From Reyranella sp. (GTDB lineage Bacteria > Pseudomonadota > Alphaproteobacteria > Reyranellales > Reyranellaceae), in assembly GCA_021732285.1 (NCBI GenBank), contig JAKFVH010000040.1, positions 1-61,167 on the forward strand: DNA of 61,167 nucleotides. The letters run 5' to 3'. Positions 34,484 to 43,018 of the stretch are shown here, piece by piece. Position numbers and translations under genes: made by a program. The notes under the pieces are model-generated. The model ran no database searches. It was not told the DNA's origin and was given only the letters and a program-made list of their open reading frames with translations. Position 1 is the stretch's first letter, and each line of letters begins with the position of its first letter.

Positions 34484-34577
34484 CGAGGGGTGTCCGGTTT
34501 CCGTCAGGGAGCCGGGCTGAGACAGCCAGTGGGGCTGAACCCTTTGAACCTGATCCGGGTCATGCCGGCGAAGGAAC
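34484..34577 (+). ncRNA. TPP riboswitch (THI element)
   Basis: The conserved thi-box is plain. GGGGTGTCCGG opens the element and CTGAGA at 34517-34522 lies in the pyrimidine-sensing helix. GAACCCTTTGAACCTGATC and CGGGTCATGCCGGCGAAGGA form the pyrophosphate-sensing half. It ends 13 nt before the thiO start codon and leaves room to mask the ribosome-binding site CGGGAG at 34578, so translational control is likely. A TTGACA hexamer at 34445 may be the -35 of the promoter. Confidence 0.95.
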
Positions 34578-34589
34578 GGGAGTTAGCCA

Positions 34590-35606
34590 TTGGCCAAGCC
34601 AACCATCATCGTCATCGGCGCCGGCGTTGCCGGTTTGACCTGCGCGCTCGAGCTGGCCGAGCGCGGCCTTGGCGTCGAGGTCGTCGAGCGCGGCCACACG
34701 CTGGGCGAGGGCAGCTGCTCGTGGATGGCGGGCGGCATGCTGGCGCCCTGGTGCGAGCGCGCCACCACCGAGCCCCAGGTCGCTGAGTGGGGCGCGCCGT
34801 CGATTGCCTGGTGGGCCGAGCGCTTCCCCGAGACGGTGCGCCAGGGCAGCCTGGTGGTCACCCAGTCGCGCGACCTGCCCGACCTCACGCGCTTTGCTGA
34901 GCGCACCGAACGTTTCGACTGGCTGGATGCAGACGGCATTGCCGCGCTCGAGCCCGATCTTTCAGGCCGCTTCCGGCGCGCACTGTTCTTTCCCGACGAA
35001 GCCCATCTCGATCCGCGGCGGGCGTTGGCGGCTCTGGCGCAGCGCCTGCACGACCCGGGCGTGGCGATCCGTTTTGGCGTCGAGCTGGCGCCGCAGGATG
35101 CCCGCGCCGACGTCGTCGTCGATTGCCGCGGGCTTGCCGCCCGTGACGCCTTGCCGGACCTGCGCGGCGTGCGCGGCGAGATGGTGGTCGTGCGCTCGCC
35201 CGACGTGTCGCTGCAGCGGCCGGTGCGCATGCTGCATCCGCGCCTCCCGCTCTACATCGTGCCGCGCGGCAATGGCCTGTTCATGATCGGCGCCACCATG
35301 ATCGAAAGCGAGCGCCGCGGCCCGGTCAGCGTGCGTTCGGCCGTCGAGCTTTTGAACGCTGCCTATGCTCTTCATCCAGCCTTCGGCGAGGCCGAGATCG
35401 TCGAGCTGGGCGCCGATCTGCGGCCGGCCTTTCCCGACAACCTGCCCGACGTCCGGCGAAGCGGTCCTGTGCTGCACGCCAACGGCCTGTTCCGTCACGG
35501 CTTCCTGCTGGCGCCGGCGCTCGCGCGGCGCACCGCGGACGCCGTCCTGTCGATGCTTCAACCGGAGACCAACCATGCGGATCTTCCTCAACGACGACGC
35601 GCATGA
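34590..35606 (+). CDS. thiO: glycine oxidase ThiO (FAD-dependent)
   Basis: 338 residues from a TTG start eight bases after GGGAG. It begins with the FAD dinucleotide fold IIVIGAGVAGLTCALELAER, and other family segments are CSWMAGGMLAPWCER, VVDCRGLAARDALPDL, RGEMVVVRSPDV and LPLYIVPRGNGLFMIGATMI. ThiO oxidises glycine to the dehydroglycine used for the thiazole ring in aerobes. Its 3' end overlaps thiS by 32 nt. The weak TTG start may help riboswitch control. Confidence 0.92.
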   Translation: MAKPTIIVIGAGVAGLTCALELAERGLGVEVVERGHTLGEGSCSWMAGGMLAPWCERATTEPQVAEWGAPSIAWWAERFPETVRQGSLVVTQSRDLPDLTRFAERTERFDWLDADGIAALEPDLSGRFRRALFFPDEAHLDPRRALAALAQRLHDPGVAIRFGVELAPQDARADVVVDCRGLAARDALPDLRGVRGEMVVVRSPDVSLQRPVRMLHPRLPLYIVPRGNGLFMIGATMIESERRGPVSVRSAVELLNAAYALHPAFGEAEIVELGADLRPAFPDNLPDVRRSGPVLHANGLFRHGFLLAPALARRTADAVLSMLQPETNHADLPQRRRA

Positions 35607-35772
35607 TGTCGACGCGGCCACCCTGGCCGCGGCCCTCGAGTCGCTGGGCTTTGCCGGCCGCAAGATCGCGACCGCGGTGAACGGCCGCTTCGTCGCGGCC
35701 GCAGCGCGCCCCGCCACCAGACTTGCCGACGGCGACCGCATCGAGGTCGTGGCGCCGATGCAGGGAGGCTGA
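35575..35772 (+). CDS. thiS: sulfur carrier protein ThiS
   Basis: 65 residues from ATG at 35575, inside the end of thiO. The ubiquitin-like fold runs MRIFLNDDAHDVDAATLAAA to LADGDRIEVVAPMQGG. The terminal Gly-Gly that is adenylated by ThiF and thiocarboxylated is intact. It lies 3 nt before thiG. Confidence 0.94.
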   Translation: MRIFLNDDAHDVDAATLAAALESLGFAGRKIATAVNGRFVAAAARPATRLADGDRIEVVAPMQGG

Positions 35773-35775
35773 CCC

Positions 35776-36564
35776 ATGTTCTACGGCGTAGACCTTTCCT
35801 CGCGCCTGCTGCTGGGCACGGCGCGCTATCCCTCGCCGGCCGTGCTCGAGCGCGCCATCAAGGCCTCGGGTGCGGAGGTCGTCACCGTCTCGCTGCGCCG
35901 CGAAGGCGGCAGCGCACAAGGTGGTGCTGGAAGGGCCGGCCAGAGCTTCTGGCAGTTCATCCAGTCCTTGGGCTTGCGCGTGCTGCCCAACACCGCGGGC
36001 TGCCATTCGGTGAAGGAGGCGGTCACCACCGCCCACATGGCGCGCGAGCTGTTCGACACGCCATGGATCAAGCTGGAAGTGATCGGCGACGCCGACACCC
36101 TGCAGCCCGACGTGTTCGGCCTGGTCGAGGCGGCGCGCATCCTCGCCCAGGACGGCTTCGAGGTGTTTCCCTACACGACCGAGGATCTCGTGGTGGCCGA
36201 CCGCCTGGTCGAGGCCGGCTGCCGCGTGCTGATGCCGTGGGGGGCACCGATCGGCTCGGCGCGCGGGCTGAACAACGTCTATGGGCTGAAATCGCTGCGC
36301 GCGCATTTCCCCGACATCCCGCTGGTGGTCGATGCTGGGCTCGGCGTGCCCTCGCACGCCGCGGCGGCCATGGAGCTGGGCTATGACGCGGTGCTGCTCA
36401 ACACCGCGGTGGCTGAGGCGGGCGATCCCGTGGAGATGGCGCGCGCCTTCGCGCTGGCCGTCGAAGCCGGCCGCGCTGCCCATCGCGCCCAGCCGCTGGA
36501 GCCGCGCGACATGGCGCAGCCGTCGACACCGGTGATCGGCAAGGCCGTGCTGGGAGGCATCTGA
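35776..36564 (+). CDS. thiG: thiazole synthase ThiG
   Basis: 262 residues. The TIM-barrel enzyme condenses deoxyxylulose phosphate, dehydroglycine and ThiS thiocarboxylate. Features include [39 protein letters not shown] and the Schiff-base Lys in [46 protein letters not shown] and [16 protein letters not shown] follow. Full length. Confidence 0.96.
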   Translation: MFYGVDLSSRLLLGTARYPSPAVLERAIKASGAEVVTVSLRREGGSAQGGAGRAGQSFWQFIQSLGLRVLPNTAGCHSVKEAVTTAHMARELFDTPWIKLEVIGDADTLQPDVFGLVEAARILAQDGFEVFPYTTEDLVVADRLVEAGCRVLMPWGAPIGSARGLNNVYGLKSLRAHFPDIPLVVDAGLGVPSHAAAAMELGYDAVLLNTAVAEAGDPVEMARAFALAVEAGRAAHRAQPLEPRDMAQPSTPVIGKAVLGGI

Positions 36565-36565
36565 C

Positions 36566-37168
36566 GTGCTCGATCCCTTCTATCCCGTTGTCCCGGACGC
36601 GAGCTGGGTGAAACGCCTCGTCCCTATCGGCACGCGGCTGATCCAGCTTCGCCTCAAGGACCAGCCGGCCGACGAGATCGGCCGCCAGGTGCGGGAGGCG
36701 CGGGACGTCTGCGTCCTCCACGGCGCTGAGCTCATCGTCAACGACTACTGGCAGACGGCGATCGACGAAGGCTGCGCCTGGGTCCATCTCGGCCAGGAAG
36801 ACCTTTTGGACGCCGACATCAAGGCGCTGCGCCGCGCCGGCATCAGGATCGGCGTCAGCACGCACGATCATGCCGAGCTTGAGAAGGGCCTCACCGTCGA
36901 TCCCGACTATGTCGCACTCGGTCCCATCTGGCCGACCCAGCTCAAGCAGATGCCCTGGGCGCCGCAGGGGACCGAGCGGCTCGCTGAATGGAAGCGCCTG
37001 ATCGGCAAGCGGCCGCTGGTGGCGATTGGTGGCCTGACCCTGGAGCGGGCGCTGCTGTGCCTGAAGTCGGGCGCCGACATCGCCGCCGTGGTCGGCGACG
37101 TCGTCAACCATCGCGATCCCGAGAGCCAGGCCAAGGCGTGGATCGCCGCGACGAGGAGGAAGCCATGA
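36566..37168 (+). CDS. thiE: thiamine phosphate synthase ThiE
   Basis: 200 residues, GTG start 1 nt after the thiG stop. ThiE joins the thiazole and pyrimidine moieties. The barrel shows RLIQLRLKD (Gln and Lys binding the pyrimidine pyrophosphate), VNDYWQTAIDEGCAWVHLGQ, GVSTHDHAELEKGL, PDYVALGPIWPTQLKQM and VAIGGLTLERALLCLKSGAD. The N of LIVND replaces the more usual NDR context, so the enzyme is somewhat divergent. It overlaps thiF by ATGA. Confidence 0.93.
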   Translation: MLDPFYPVVPDASWVKRLVPIGTRLIQLRLKDQPADEIGRQVREARDVCVLHGAELIVNDYWQTAIDEGCAWVHLGQEDLLDADIKALRRAGIRIGVSTHDHAELEKGLTVDPDYVALGPIWPTQLKQMPWAPQGTERLAEWKRLIGKRPLVAIGGLTLERALLCLKSGADIAAVVGDVVNHRDPESQAKAWIAATRRKP

Positions 37169-38133
37169 GCGATCGCTATGCGCGACAGATGGTGCTTCCC
37201 GAGGTTGGTGCGGACGGGCAGGCCAAACTTGCCGCGGCCTCGGTGCTGGTGGTCGGCGCCGGTGGGCTGGGCTGCCCGGTGCTGCAGTACCTCGCCGGGG
37301 CTGGCGTCGGCCATCTCACGATCGTCGACCACGACACGGTCGAGGAGACCAATCTCCATCGCCAGCCGCTCTATGCAATGGCCGACATCGGCAAGCCTAA
37401 GGCCGAGACGGCGGCCGTGGTGCTCCGGCGCTTCAATCCGACGATCATGGTAACACCCGTCGTCGCGCGGCTCACGCCGCAGAACGCCGCGACGCTGATC
37501 ACCGACGCGGATCTCGTGATCGACGCGGCCGACAGCTTCGCCGTCAGCTACATCCTGAGCGACGCCTGCCACGCGACGGCCAAGCCGCTGGTCAGCGCCT
37601 CGGTGATCGGCATGACCGGTTATGCCGGCGCCTTCTGCGGCGGGGGCCCGAGCTATCGCGCGGTCTTCCCCGACGTCTCGGTCGACGGTGGCACCTGTGC
37701 GAGCGTCGGCGTGCTGGGCACGGCCGTCGCGGTCCTGGGCAGCCTGCAGGCTCATCTCGCGCTGCATCTGCTGCTGGGCTTTCAGCCCAGCGTGCTGGGC
37801 CGCGTCGTCACCTTCGATGCCAAGCGCCTCGCCTTCGGGGGCTTCGGTTTTGCCGGCACGCCGGAGCCGGAGACAGCCGTCCCCTTCATCGCCGCCGCAG
37901 CGGTAACCGCCGACGATCTCGTGGTCGATCTGCGCAGTCTCGAGGAGGCGCCGCAATCGCCCTTCGCCGGCGCGCGGCGCATCGGCGTCGAGGGAATCGA
38001 CGTGCTCGTCGGGCAACCAATGCCGCGGGGACGCATTGTGCTTTGTTGCCGAAGCGGCCAGCGCGCCCTTGCGGCCGCCGACCGGCTGCGTGAACGGGGG
38101 GTGGCCGACCTGGCGCTGGTGGCTCTGGGCTAG
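37165..38133 (+). CDS. thiF: ThiF/MoeB-type adenylyltransferase fused to a rhodanese domain
   Basis: 322 residues. The E1-like domain has YARQMVLPEVGADGQAKL, the nucleotide loop VLVVGAGGLGCPVLQYLAGA, VDHDTVEETNLHRQ and the Cys-containing TCASVGVLGTAVAVLGSLQA. The usual zinc-binding CxxC pair is absent; the first pair reads PSYRAVFPD. A C-terminal rhodanese-like domain (about residues 250-322) carries LCCRSGQRALAAADRL, with an active-site Cys that could supply the sulfur. It activates the ThiS C-terminus, and possibly MoaD, since no separate MoeB is in view. Confidence 0.9.
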   Translation: MSDRYARQMVLPEVGADGQAKLAAASVLVVGAGGLGCPVLQYLAGAGVGHLTIVDHDTVEETNLHRQPLYAMADIGKPKAETAAVVLRRFNPTIMVTPVVARLTPQNAATLITDADLVIDAADSFAVSYILSDACHATAKPLVSASVIGMTGYAGAFCGGGPSYRAVFPDVSVDGGTCASVGVLGTAVAVLGSLQAHLALHLLLGFQPSVLGRVVTFDAKRLAFGGFGFAGTPEPETAVPFIAAAAVTADDLVVDLRSLEEAPQSPFAGARRIGVEGIDVLVGQPMPRGRIVLCCRSGQRALAAADRLRERGVADLALVALG

Positions 38134-38150
38134 CCCACCCGGAGGTGACA

Positions 38151-38396
38151 ATGACTTTGCACACGACGGACAAGAGCGTCCTCAATCACATCGAGCGGCT
38201 GGTGACCGAGGAGAAGGAACTCTACGCCAAGAGCGAGATGTCCGACGCCCAGCGCACGCGCTTGACGATCATCAACGTCGAGCTCGACCAATGCTGGGAT
38301 CTCCTGCGCCAGCGCCGCGCCCTGCGCGAGTTCGGCCGCGACCCCGACGAGGCCGACCTGCGGCCGGCGAAGGTGGTCGAGAACTACAAGGGGTAG
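38151..38396 (+). CDS. DUF2630 family protein
   Basis: 81 residues from ATG at 38151, five bases after GGAGG. A GTG 6 nt upstream overlaps the ribosome-binding site and is rejected. The DUF2630 pattern is seen: VLNHIERLVTEEKELYAKSE, then LDQCWDLLRQRRALREFG and a C-terminal RPAKVVENYKG. The protein is helical and highly charged, with no assigned function. It trails the thiamine operon, probably by read-through. Confidence 0.88.
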   Translation: MTLHTTDKSVLNHIERLVTEEKELYAKSEMSDAQRTRLTIINVELDQCWDLLRQRRALREFGRDPDEADLRPAKVVENYKG

Positions 38397-38405
38397 TCTT
38401 CTTCG

Positions 38406-38473
38406 TCTTCCGGACCGCGCGCATCCTGCGCGCTCATGATCATGAGCGCGCAGGATGCGCGCGGTCCGGAAGA
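38406..38473. repeat. perfect 68-bp palindrome, repeat copy B
   Basis: Positions 38406-38439 and 38440-38473 are exact reverse complements with no spacer. The left half starts TCTTCCGGACCGCGCGC and ends GCGCGCTCATGA. The core is shared with copies A and C, without their outer arms. It lies between convergent genes (DUF2630 and the gluconolactonase-like protein), a position for a bidirectional terminator. The cruciform-forming potential is extreme. Confidence 0.9.
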
Positions 38474-38490
38474 GCATGAGTCGGCGAGAC

Positions 38491-39735
38491 TCAGCCCGGC
38501 CCCGCGCCCTGCACGCCCACATACAGCGCGTACAGCGACTGGCTCGCCGCCATGAACAGGCGGTTGCGCTTGGGGCCGCCGAAGCAGACGTTGCCGCATA
38601 CCTCGGGTAGCCGGATGCGGCCCAAGAGTTTGCCCTCCGAGTTCCACACCGTGACGCCGCTGTAACCGACGTTGCGGCCGGCATTGCTGGAGATCCAGAC
38701 ATTGCCGAACACGTCGCAGCGCAGCCCGTCCGGTCCGCACTTGATCCCGTCGATCATGAAGTCGCTGAACAGCTTGCGGTTCGACACCTTGTTGTCGGTG
38801 CCGACGGTGAAGGAATAGACCTCGCCCTTGCCGCCCGGCCCGGTGTCGCCCGGCCCCTTGCCGGTGCTCGCGACGTAAATCGTCTTGTAGTCGGGCGAGA
38901 AGCAGAGGCCGTTGGGATCGGGCACCTGTTCCTCGGTGATCACCAGATCGATGCGGCCGCTGGGATCGATGCGATAGCAGTTGGTCGGCAACTCGCGCTT
39001 GGCCACGGTGCCGATGCCCGGCGGCTGGCCGAGCCGCGGGTTGATCTTGCCGTCGGGATTGCTCGGCCCGCCCGCAACGTCGGGCGTTCCTTCATAGAGC
39101 TGGCCGCCGTACGGCGGATCGGTGAACCAGTAGCTGCCGTCGGGATGGGCCACGACGTCGTTGGGCGAGTTGAGCCGCTTGCCCTGGAACGCTTCGGCCA
39201 GCACCGTCGCCGAGCCGTCGAGCTCGTAGCGCACGACGCGCCGTGTCAGGTGCTCGCACGAGAGCTGGCGGCCCTGGAAGTCGAAGGTGTTGCCGTTGCT
39301 GTTGTTGGACGGGCTGCGGAAGGTGCTGACGCGGCCGTTGTCCTCGATCCAGCGCAGCTGGCGATTGTTCGGGATGTCGCTCCATACGAGATAGCGACCC
39401 TGCGCGTTCCACGCCGGTCCCTCCGACCACAGCGCGCCGGTCCACAGCCGCTGGATGGGCGCATTGGGCTGGCGCAATGAGTTGAAGACCGGATCGACCG
39501 TGATGACGTCGGGATCCGTGAAATAAACATTGGGTGGCCCGTTCGGGCCAAAGTCGCGCGGTGGTGTCGTGACGGTGGACGGTGGTGTGGCCGGGCCCGC
39601 CGCCGCCGCGGGCGGCTGCTGGGCGAAGGCCCGTCCGGCCAAGACGGTTGCCGCCGTCACGCCGGCCACCCCGACGAGCGCGCGACGGGACACCGTCGCT
39701 CCGCCCTTATCCTCGAATCGCTTCGATGAGCTCAT
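38491..39735 (-). CDS. SMP-30/gluconolactonase-family exported protein
   Basis: 414 residues. ATG at 39735 follows GGGAG. A twin-arginine leader (SRRALVGVAGVTAATV, ending AFAQ) predicts Tat export, followed by a Pro/Ala linker. The six-bladed propeller has metal-site and active-site-like segments: LWSEGPAWNAQGRYLVWSDI, SPNDVVAHPDGSYWFTDPPY, DPNGLCFSPDYKTIYVASTG, and DGLRCDVFGNVWISS near the C-terminus. The family hydrolyses lactones of sugars or related esters. Substrate unknown; it is alone between copy B of the repeat and moaE. Confidence 0.88.
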   Translation of the reverse strand: MSSSKRFEDKGGATVSRRALVGVAGVTAATVLAGRAFAQQPPAAAAGPATPPSTVTTPPRDFGPNGPPNVYFTDPDVITVDPVFNSLRQPNAPIQRLWTGALWSEGPAWNAQGRYLVWSDIPNNRQLRWIEDNGRVSTFRSPSNNSNGNTFDFQGRQLSCEHLTRRVVRYELDGSATVLAEAFQGKRLNSPNDVVAHPDGSYWFTDPPYGGQLYEGTPDVAGGPSNPDGKINPRLGQPPGIGTVAKRELPTNCYRIDPSGRIDLVITEEQVPDPNGLCFSPDYKTIYVASTGKGPGDTGPGGKGEVYSFTVGTDNKVSNRKLFSDFMIDGIKCGPDGLRCDVFGNVWISSNAGRNVGYSGVTVWNSEGKLLGRIRLPEVCGNVCFGGPKRNRLFMAASQSLYALYVGVQGAGPG

Positions 39736-39818
39736 GAGCGTCACTCCCAACGGTTTTTCGTTGTGTGAACTTTATCAGGGCAAGGAAGTACGCGGACGCA
39801 TACCTAAGTGGCCGCGCG

Positions 39819-40295
39819 CTACTGGCTCTTCTTCTCCCAGCGCGCGGCGGCGGCATCGTCGCCGTCGTGGGCGCCGACCCATTTATCGCCGGCCGGCGTC
39901 TCTTCCAGCTTCCAGAACGGTGCCTTGGTCTTGAGCCAGTCTACCAGGAATTCGCAGGCCTCGAAGGCGGCCTCGCGATGAGGTGAGCCGACGGCCACCA
40001 GCACGATGCGGTCGCCCGCCTCCATGCGGCCGTAGCGATGCACAATGAGTGTAGCCTCGAGCGGCCAGCGGCGGTTGGCCTCGGCCTCGATGTCTACAAG
40101 CGCCTTCTCGGTCATGCCGGGATAGTGTTCCAGGGTCAGCGCATCGATGCGATCGCGATGCAGGCCCTCGCGCACATGCATCTCGCGCACCAGGCCCACG
40201 AACACGGCGAGACCGCCGATACGCTTGTTGCCCTTGGTCAGCCGGTCGAGCTCGGCGCCGACGTCGAAGTCGCCTTCCTGGACCCGCACCGTCAT
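39819..40295 (-). CDS. moaE: molybdopterin synthase catalytic subunit MoaE
   Basis: 158 residues from ATG at 40295, 1 nt after the moaD stop. MoaE markers are GGLAVFVGLVREMH, LTLEHYPGMTEKALVDIE, LIVHRYGRMEAGDRIVLVAV and SPHREAAFEACEFLVDWLK. PFWKLEE, with the catalytic Lys, follows. Together with MoaD it inserts the dithiolene sulfurs of molybdopterin. Upstream open frame rejected as shadow. Confidence 0.94.
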   Translation of the reverse strand: MTVRVQEGDFDVGAELDRLTKGNKRIGGLAVFVGLVREMHVREGLHRDRIDALTLEHYPGMTEKALVDIEAEANRRWPLEATLIVHRYGRMEAGDRIVLVAVGSPHREAAFEACEFLVDWLKTKAPFWKLEETPAGDKWVGAHDGDDAAAARWEKKSQ

Positions 40296-40296
40296 G

Positions 40297-40548
40297 TCAG
40301 CCTCCCGTGAAGGGCGGGAAGAACGCGACCTCGCGCGCGCCGCCGATCGGCACGTCGAAGGTCGCGGTGCGCTGGTCGACCGCCGCGCCGAAGGCCGCGC
40401 CCTCGGCCAGCGCCTCGGCATGGCCGGTGCTGCGGCCGCGCAGCCAGACCACCAGATCGCCGACGGTCTTCACCTCGGCCGGCGGTGCCACTTCCTCGTC
40501 GGCCATGCCGACGGTGCGTTTCATCCAGGCGAAGTAGCGAACCTTCAT
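40297..40548 (-). CDS. moaD: molybdopterin synthase sulfur carrier subunit MoaD
   Basis: 83 residues. The ubiquitin-like fold runs MKVRYFAWMKRTVGMADEEV to AREVAFFPPFTGG, with the C-terminal Gly-Gly for thiocarboxylation. The ATG overlaps the pgsA stop (ATGA). It is hidden in a longer frame that reads antisense to nothing real. Order pgsA-moaD-moaE is conserved in alphaproteobacteria. Confidence 0.93.
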   Translation of the reverse strand: MKVRYFAWMKRTVGMADEEVAPPAEVKTVGDLVVWLRGRSTGHAEALAEGAAFGAAVDQRTATFDVPIGGAREVAFFPPFTGG

Positions 40549-41102
40549 GTGGGCCCGCCTTCGGCCATGTGACGCAGGCCGGTGCGCAGGTAGTCGTAGC
40601 CGGTGATCAGGGTGAGGGCGGCAGCGGCCCAGATCAGCACCAAGCCGATCTGACCAACGACGGGTGGAACGGCGTCGCCCAGCAGCAGGATGGTGATGGC
40701 GCCCATCTGGGCGCCGGTCTTCCACTTGGCGAGCTGGCTCACCGGCACGCCGATCTTGAGCTCGGCCAAGAACTCGCGCAGGCCCGAGACCAGGATTTCG
40801 CGCGCCAGGATGATCAGGGCGGCGAGCACGTTCAAGCCCTTGAGCGTACCGCTGTCGACCAGCATCACCAGCGCCGCCGCCACCAGGAGCTTGTCGGCAA
40901 TCGGGTCGAGGAAGCGGCCGAACCGCGAGATCTGGTGATAGCGGCGGGCGAAATAGCCGTCGAACCAGTCGGTGATGCAGGCGATCGCGAACAGGCTCGC
41001 CGACAGCCACTGCGCCCAGCCGTGGTCGAGCCAGAAACAGGCGACCACCAGCGGAATCGCCGCAATTCGCGACAGCGTCAGCAGGTTGGGGAGGCTGAAC
41101 AT
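40545..41102 (-). CDS. pgsA: CDP-diacylglycerol--glycerol-3-phosphate 3-phosphatidyltransferase
   Basis: 185 residues with about four to six membrane helices. The CDP-alcohol phosphotransferase motif is exact: DGYFARRYHQISRFG followed by RFLDPIADKLL (DG-x2-AR-x8-G-x3-D-x3-D). It makes phosphatidylglycerol phosphate, the precursor of the phosphatidylglycerol that Lgt uses. Located 11 nt after uvrC. Confidence 0.95.
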   Translation of the reverse strand: MFSLPNLLTLSRIAAIPLVVACFWLDHGWAQWLSASLFAIACITDWFDGYFARRYHQISRFGRFLDPIADKLLVAAALVMLVDSGTLKGLNVLAALIILAREILVSGLREFLAELKIGVPVSQLAKWKTGAQMGAITILLLGDAVPPVVGQIGLVLIWAAAALTLITGYDYLRTGLRHMAEGGPT

Positions 41103-41113
41103 GTCCGTCCTTC

Positions 41114-43018
41114 TTAGCGACCGCCCCGGAAGTGGTCATGGATTTTCTGGGCAAGCGCGTCGGAGATGCCTGCCACCGCCTTGATGTCCTCCAGGGTGGC
41201 GACGGCGACCGCACGGGCGCTGCCAAAATGATGCAGCAGGGCGCGCTTGCGGCCGGCGCCGATGCCCGGCACCTCGTCGAGCGCGGACTTGGTGATGTCG
41301 GCGGCGCGGCGCGTGCGATGCGTCCCGATGGCGAAGCGATGCGCCTCGTCGCGCAGCCGCTGCAGGAAATACAGCACCGGATCGCGCGGCTCGAGCGAGA
41401 AGGGCGGCCTGCCGGGCATGAAGAAGCGCTCGCGGCCGGCGTCGCGGTCGGGCCCCTTGGCGATGCCGACGATGGCAATGTCCTCCAGGCCGAGCTCGCT
41501 CAGCACCTGGCGCGCCACTTCGAGCTGGCCCTGGCCGCCGTCGATCAGCACCAGGTCGGGCCAGCTCTCGTCGTCGCGCTCGGGATCCTCGCGCAGCGCG
41601 CGGCCGAAGCGGCGCGTCAGGACCTCGCGCATCATGGCGAAGTCGTCGCCGGCGGCACCCTCGGTCTTGATGTTGAACTTGCGATAGGAATTCTTGATGA
41701 AGCCGTCCGCTCCGGCCACCACCATGGCGCCGATCGGCGCCGTGCCTTGGATATGGCTGTTGTCGTAGATTTCTATGCGCTCGGGCGGGCTGTCGAGCTT
41801 GAAGACGCGGGCCACGCCTTCCAGCAGCTGGCGCTGCGTGCCGCGCTCGGCCATGCGCCGCGCCAGTGCTTCGCGGGCGTTGACCACGGCCTGGTCGAGC
41901 GCGTCCTTCTGGTCGCCGCGCTTGGGATGGCGGATCTCGACCTTGTGGCCGGCGGTCAGGGCCAGCGCGCTTTCCAGCAGCTCGCGCTCGGTGACGTCGT
42001 GGCTGGTCAGAATCAGCTTGGGTGCCTCTCGCGATTCGTAGAACTGGCCGATGAAGGCCGACAGCACGGCGGGCTCGTCGAGATCCTTGGTGTGGCTCGG
42101 GAAATAGGCGCGATTGCCGAGGTTTTGGCCGGCGCGCAGGAAGAACACTTGCACGCACATCTGGCCGCCCTCGGCGTGCACGGCGAAGATGTCGGCCTCG
42201 TCGATCGAGGGCAGGCTGATCGACTGGTGCGACTGGATATGGGCCAGCGCGCGGATACGGTCGCGCAGGACAGCGGCGCGTTCGAATTCGAGACCGACCG
42301 AGGCCTGGTCCATGCGCTGGGACAATGCCTGCTGGACCTCGCGGTTGCGGCCGCCCAGGAAGCCGCGCACCTCGTCGACGATGGCGCCGTACTCGGTGTG
42401 GTCGATGCGGCCGACGCAGGGCGCCGTGCAGCGCTTGATCTGGTACTGCAGGCAGGGCCGGGTGCGGGTCGAGAACACGCCGTCGGAGCACGAGCGCAGC
42501 GGGAAGGCGCGCTGCAGCGCGTAGAGGGTGCGGTTGACGGCGGTGGCCGAGGCGAACGGGCCGAAATACTCGTTCTTCGGGTCACGCACGCCCCTGTGCT
42601 TGGCGAGCTGCGGCCATTCGGTGTCGCGGCGGATGACGATGTAGGGGAACGACTTGTCGTCGCGTAAGAGCACGTTGAAGCGCGGCTTGAAGCGCTTGAT
42701 GTAGTTGTTCTCGAGCAGCAGGGCCTCGGCCTCGCTGTCGGTGACCGCGAACTCCATGGTCTTGGTGCCCGAGACCATGCGCAGCAGGCGGTTGTCGAGC
42801 CGCGTCGGCTGGGTGTAGGCGGCCACGCGGCTGCGCAATGAGCGCGCCTTGCCGACGTAGAGGACCTCGCCGTCGGCCGCGATCATGCGATACACGCCGG
42901 GCTTGCGCGGCAGGGTGTGCACGAACTCGCCGATGATGCGCATGCCGTCGGCCAGCGAGCCTTCGCTGGGCGGTGCCTCATCGGCTTGTTTCAGGTCGGT
43001 GTCGGTTTCGTCACTCAC
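41114..43018 (-). CDS. uvrC: excinuclease ABC subunit C
   Basis: 634 residues from GTG at 43018 behind AGGA; the frame is open to 43078 but lacks a better start. The GIY-YIG 3'-nuclease domain is KPGVYRMIAADGEVLYVGKA. The UVR motif region is SVGLEFERAAVLRDRIRALA, the EndoV/RNase H-like 5'-nuclease has IEIYDNSHIQGTAPIGAMVV and DLVLIDGGQGQLEVARQVLS, and a C-terminal helix-hairpin-helix is VPGIGAGRKRALLHHFGSA. A complete nucleotide-excision-repair incision subunit. Confidence 0.96.
   Translation of the reverse strand: MSDETDTDLKQADEAPPSEGSLADGMRIIGEFVHTLPRKPGVYRMIAADGEVLYVGKARSLRSRVAAYTQPTRLDNRLLRMVSGTKTMEFAVTDSEAEALLLENNYIKRFKPRFNVLLRDDKSFPYIVIRRDTEWPQLAKHRGVRDPKNEYFGPFASATAVNRTLYALQRAFPLRSCSDGVFSTRTRPCLQYQIKRCTAPCVGRIDHTEYGAIVDEVRGFLGGRNREVQQALSQRMDQASVGLEFERAAVLRDRIRALAHIQSHQSISLPSIDEADIFAVHAEGGQMCVQVFFLRAGQNLGNRAYFPSHTKDLDEPAVLSAFIGQFYESREAPKLILTSHDVTERELLESALALTAGHKVEIRHPKRGDQKDALDQAVVNAREALARRMAERGTQRQLLEGVARVFKLDSPPERIEIYDNSHIQGTAPIGAMVVAGADGFIKNSYRKFNIKTEGAAGDDFAMMREVLTRRFGRALREDPERDDESWPDLVLIDGGQGQLEVARQVLSELGLEDIAIVGIAKGPDRDAGRERFFMPGRPPFSLEPRDPVLYFLQRLRDEAHRFAIGTHRTRRAADITKSALDEVPGIGAGRKRALLHHFGSARAVAVATLEDIKAVAGISDALAQKIHDHFRGGR

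Noticed and set aside
41132..42667. 511-codon plus-strand frame opposite uvrC
   Set aside because: uvrC is complete on the other strand; no domain in the shadow.
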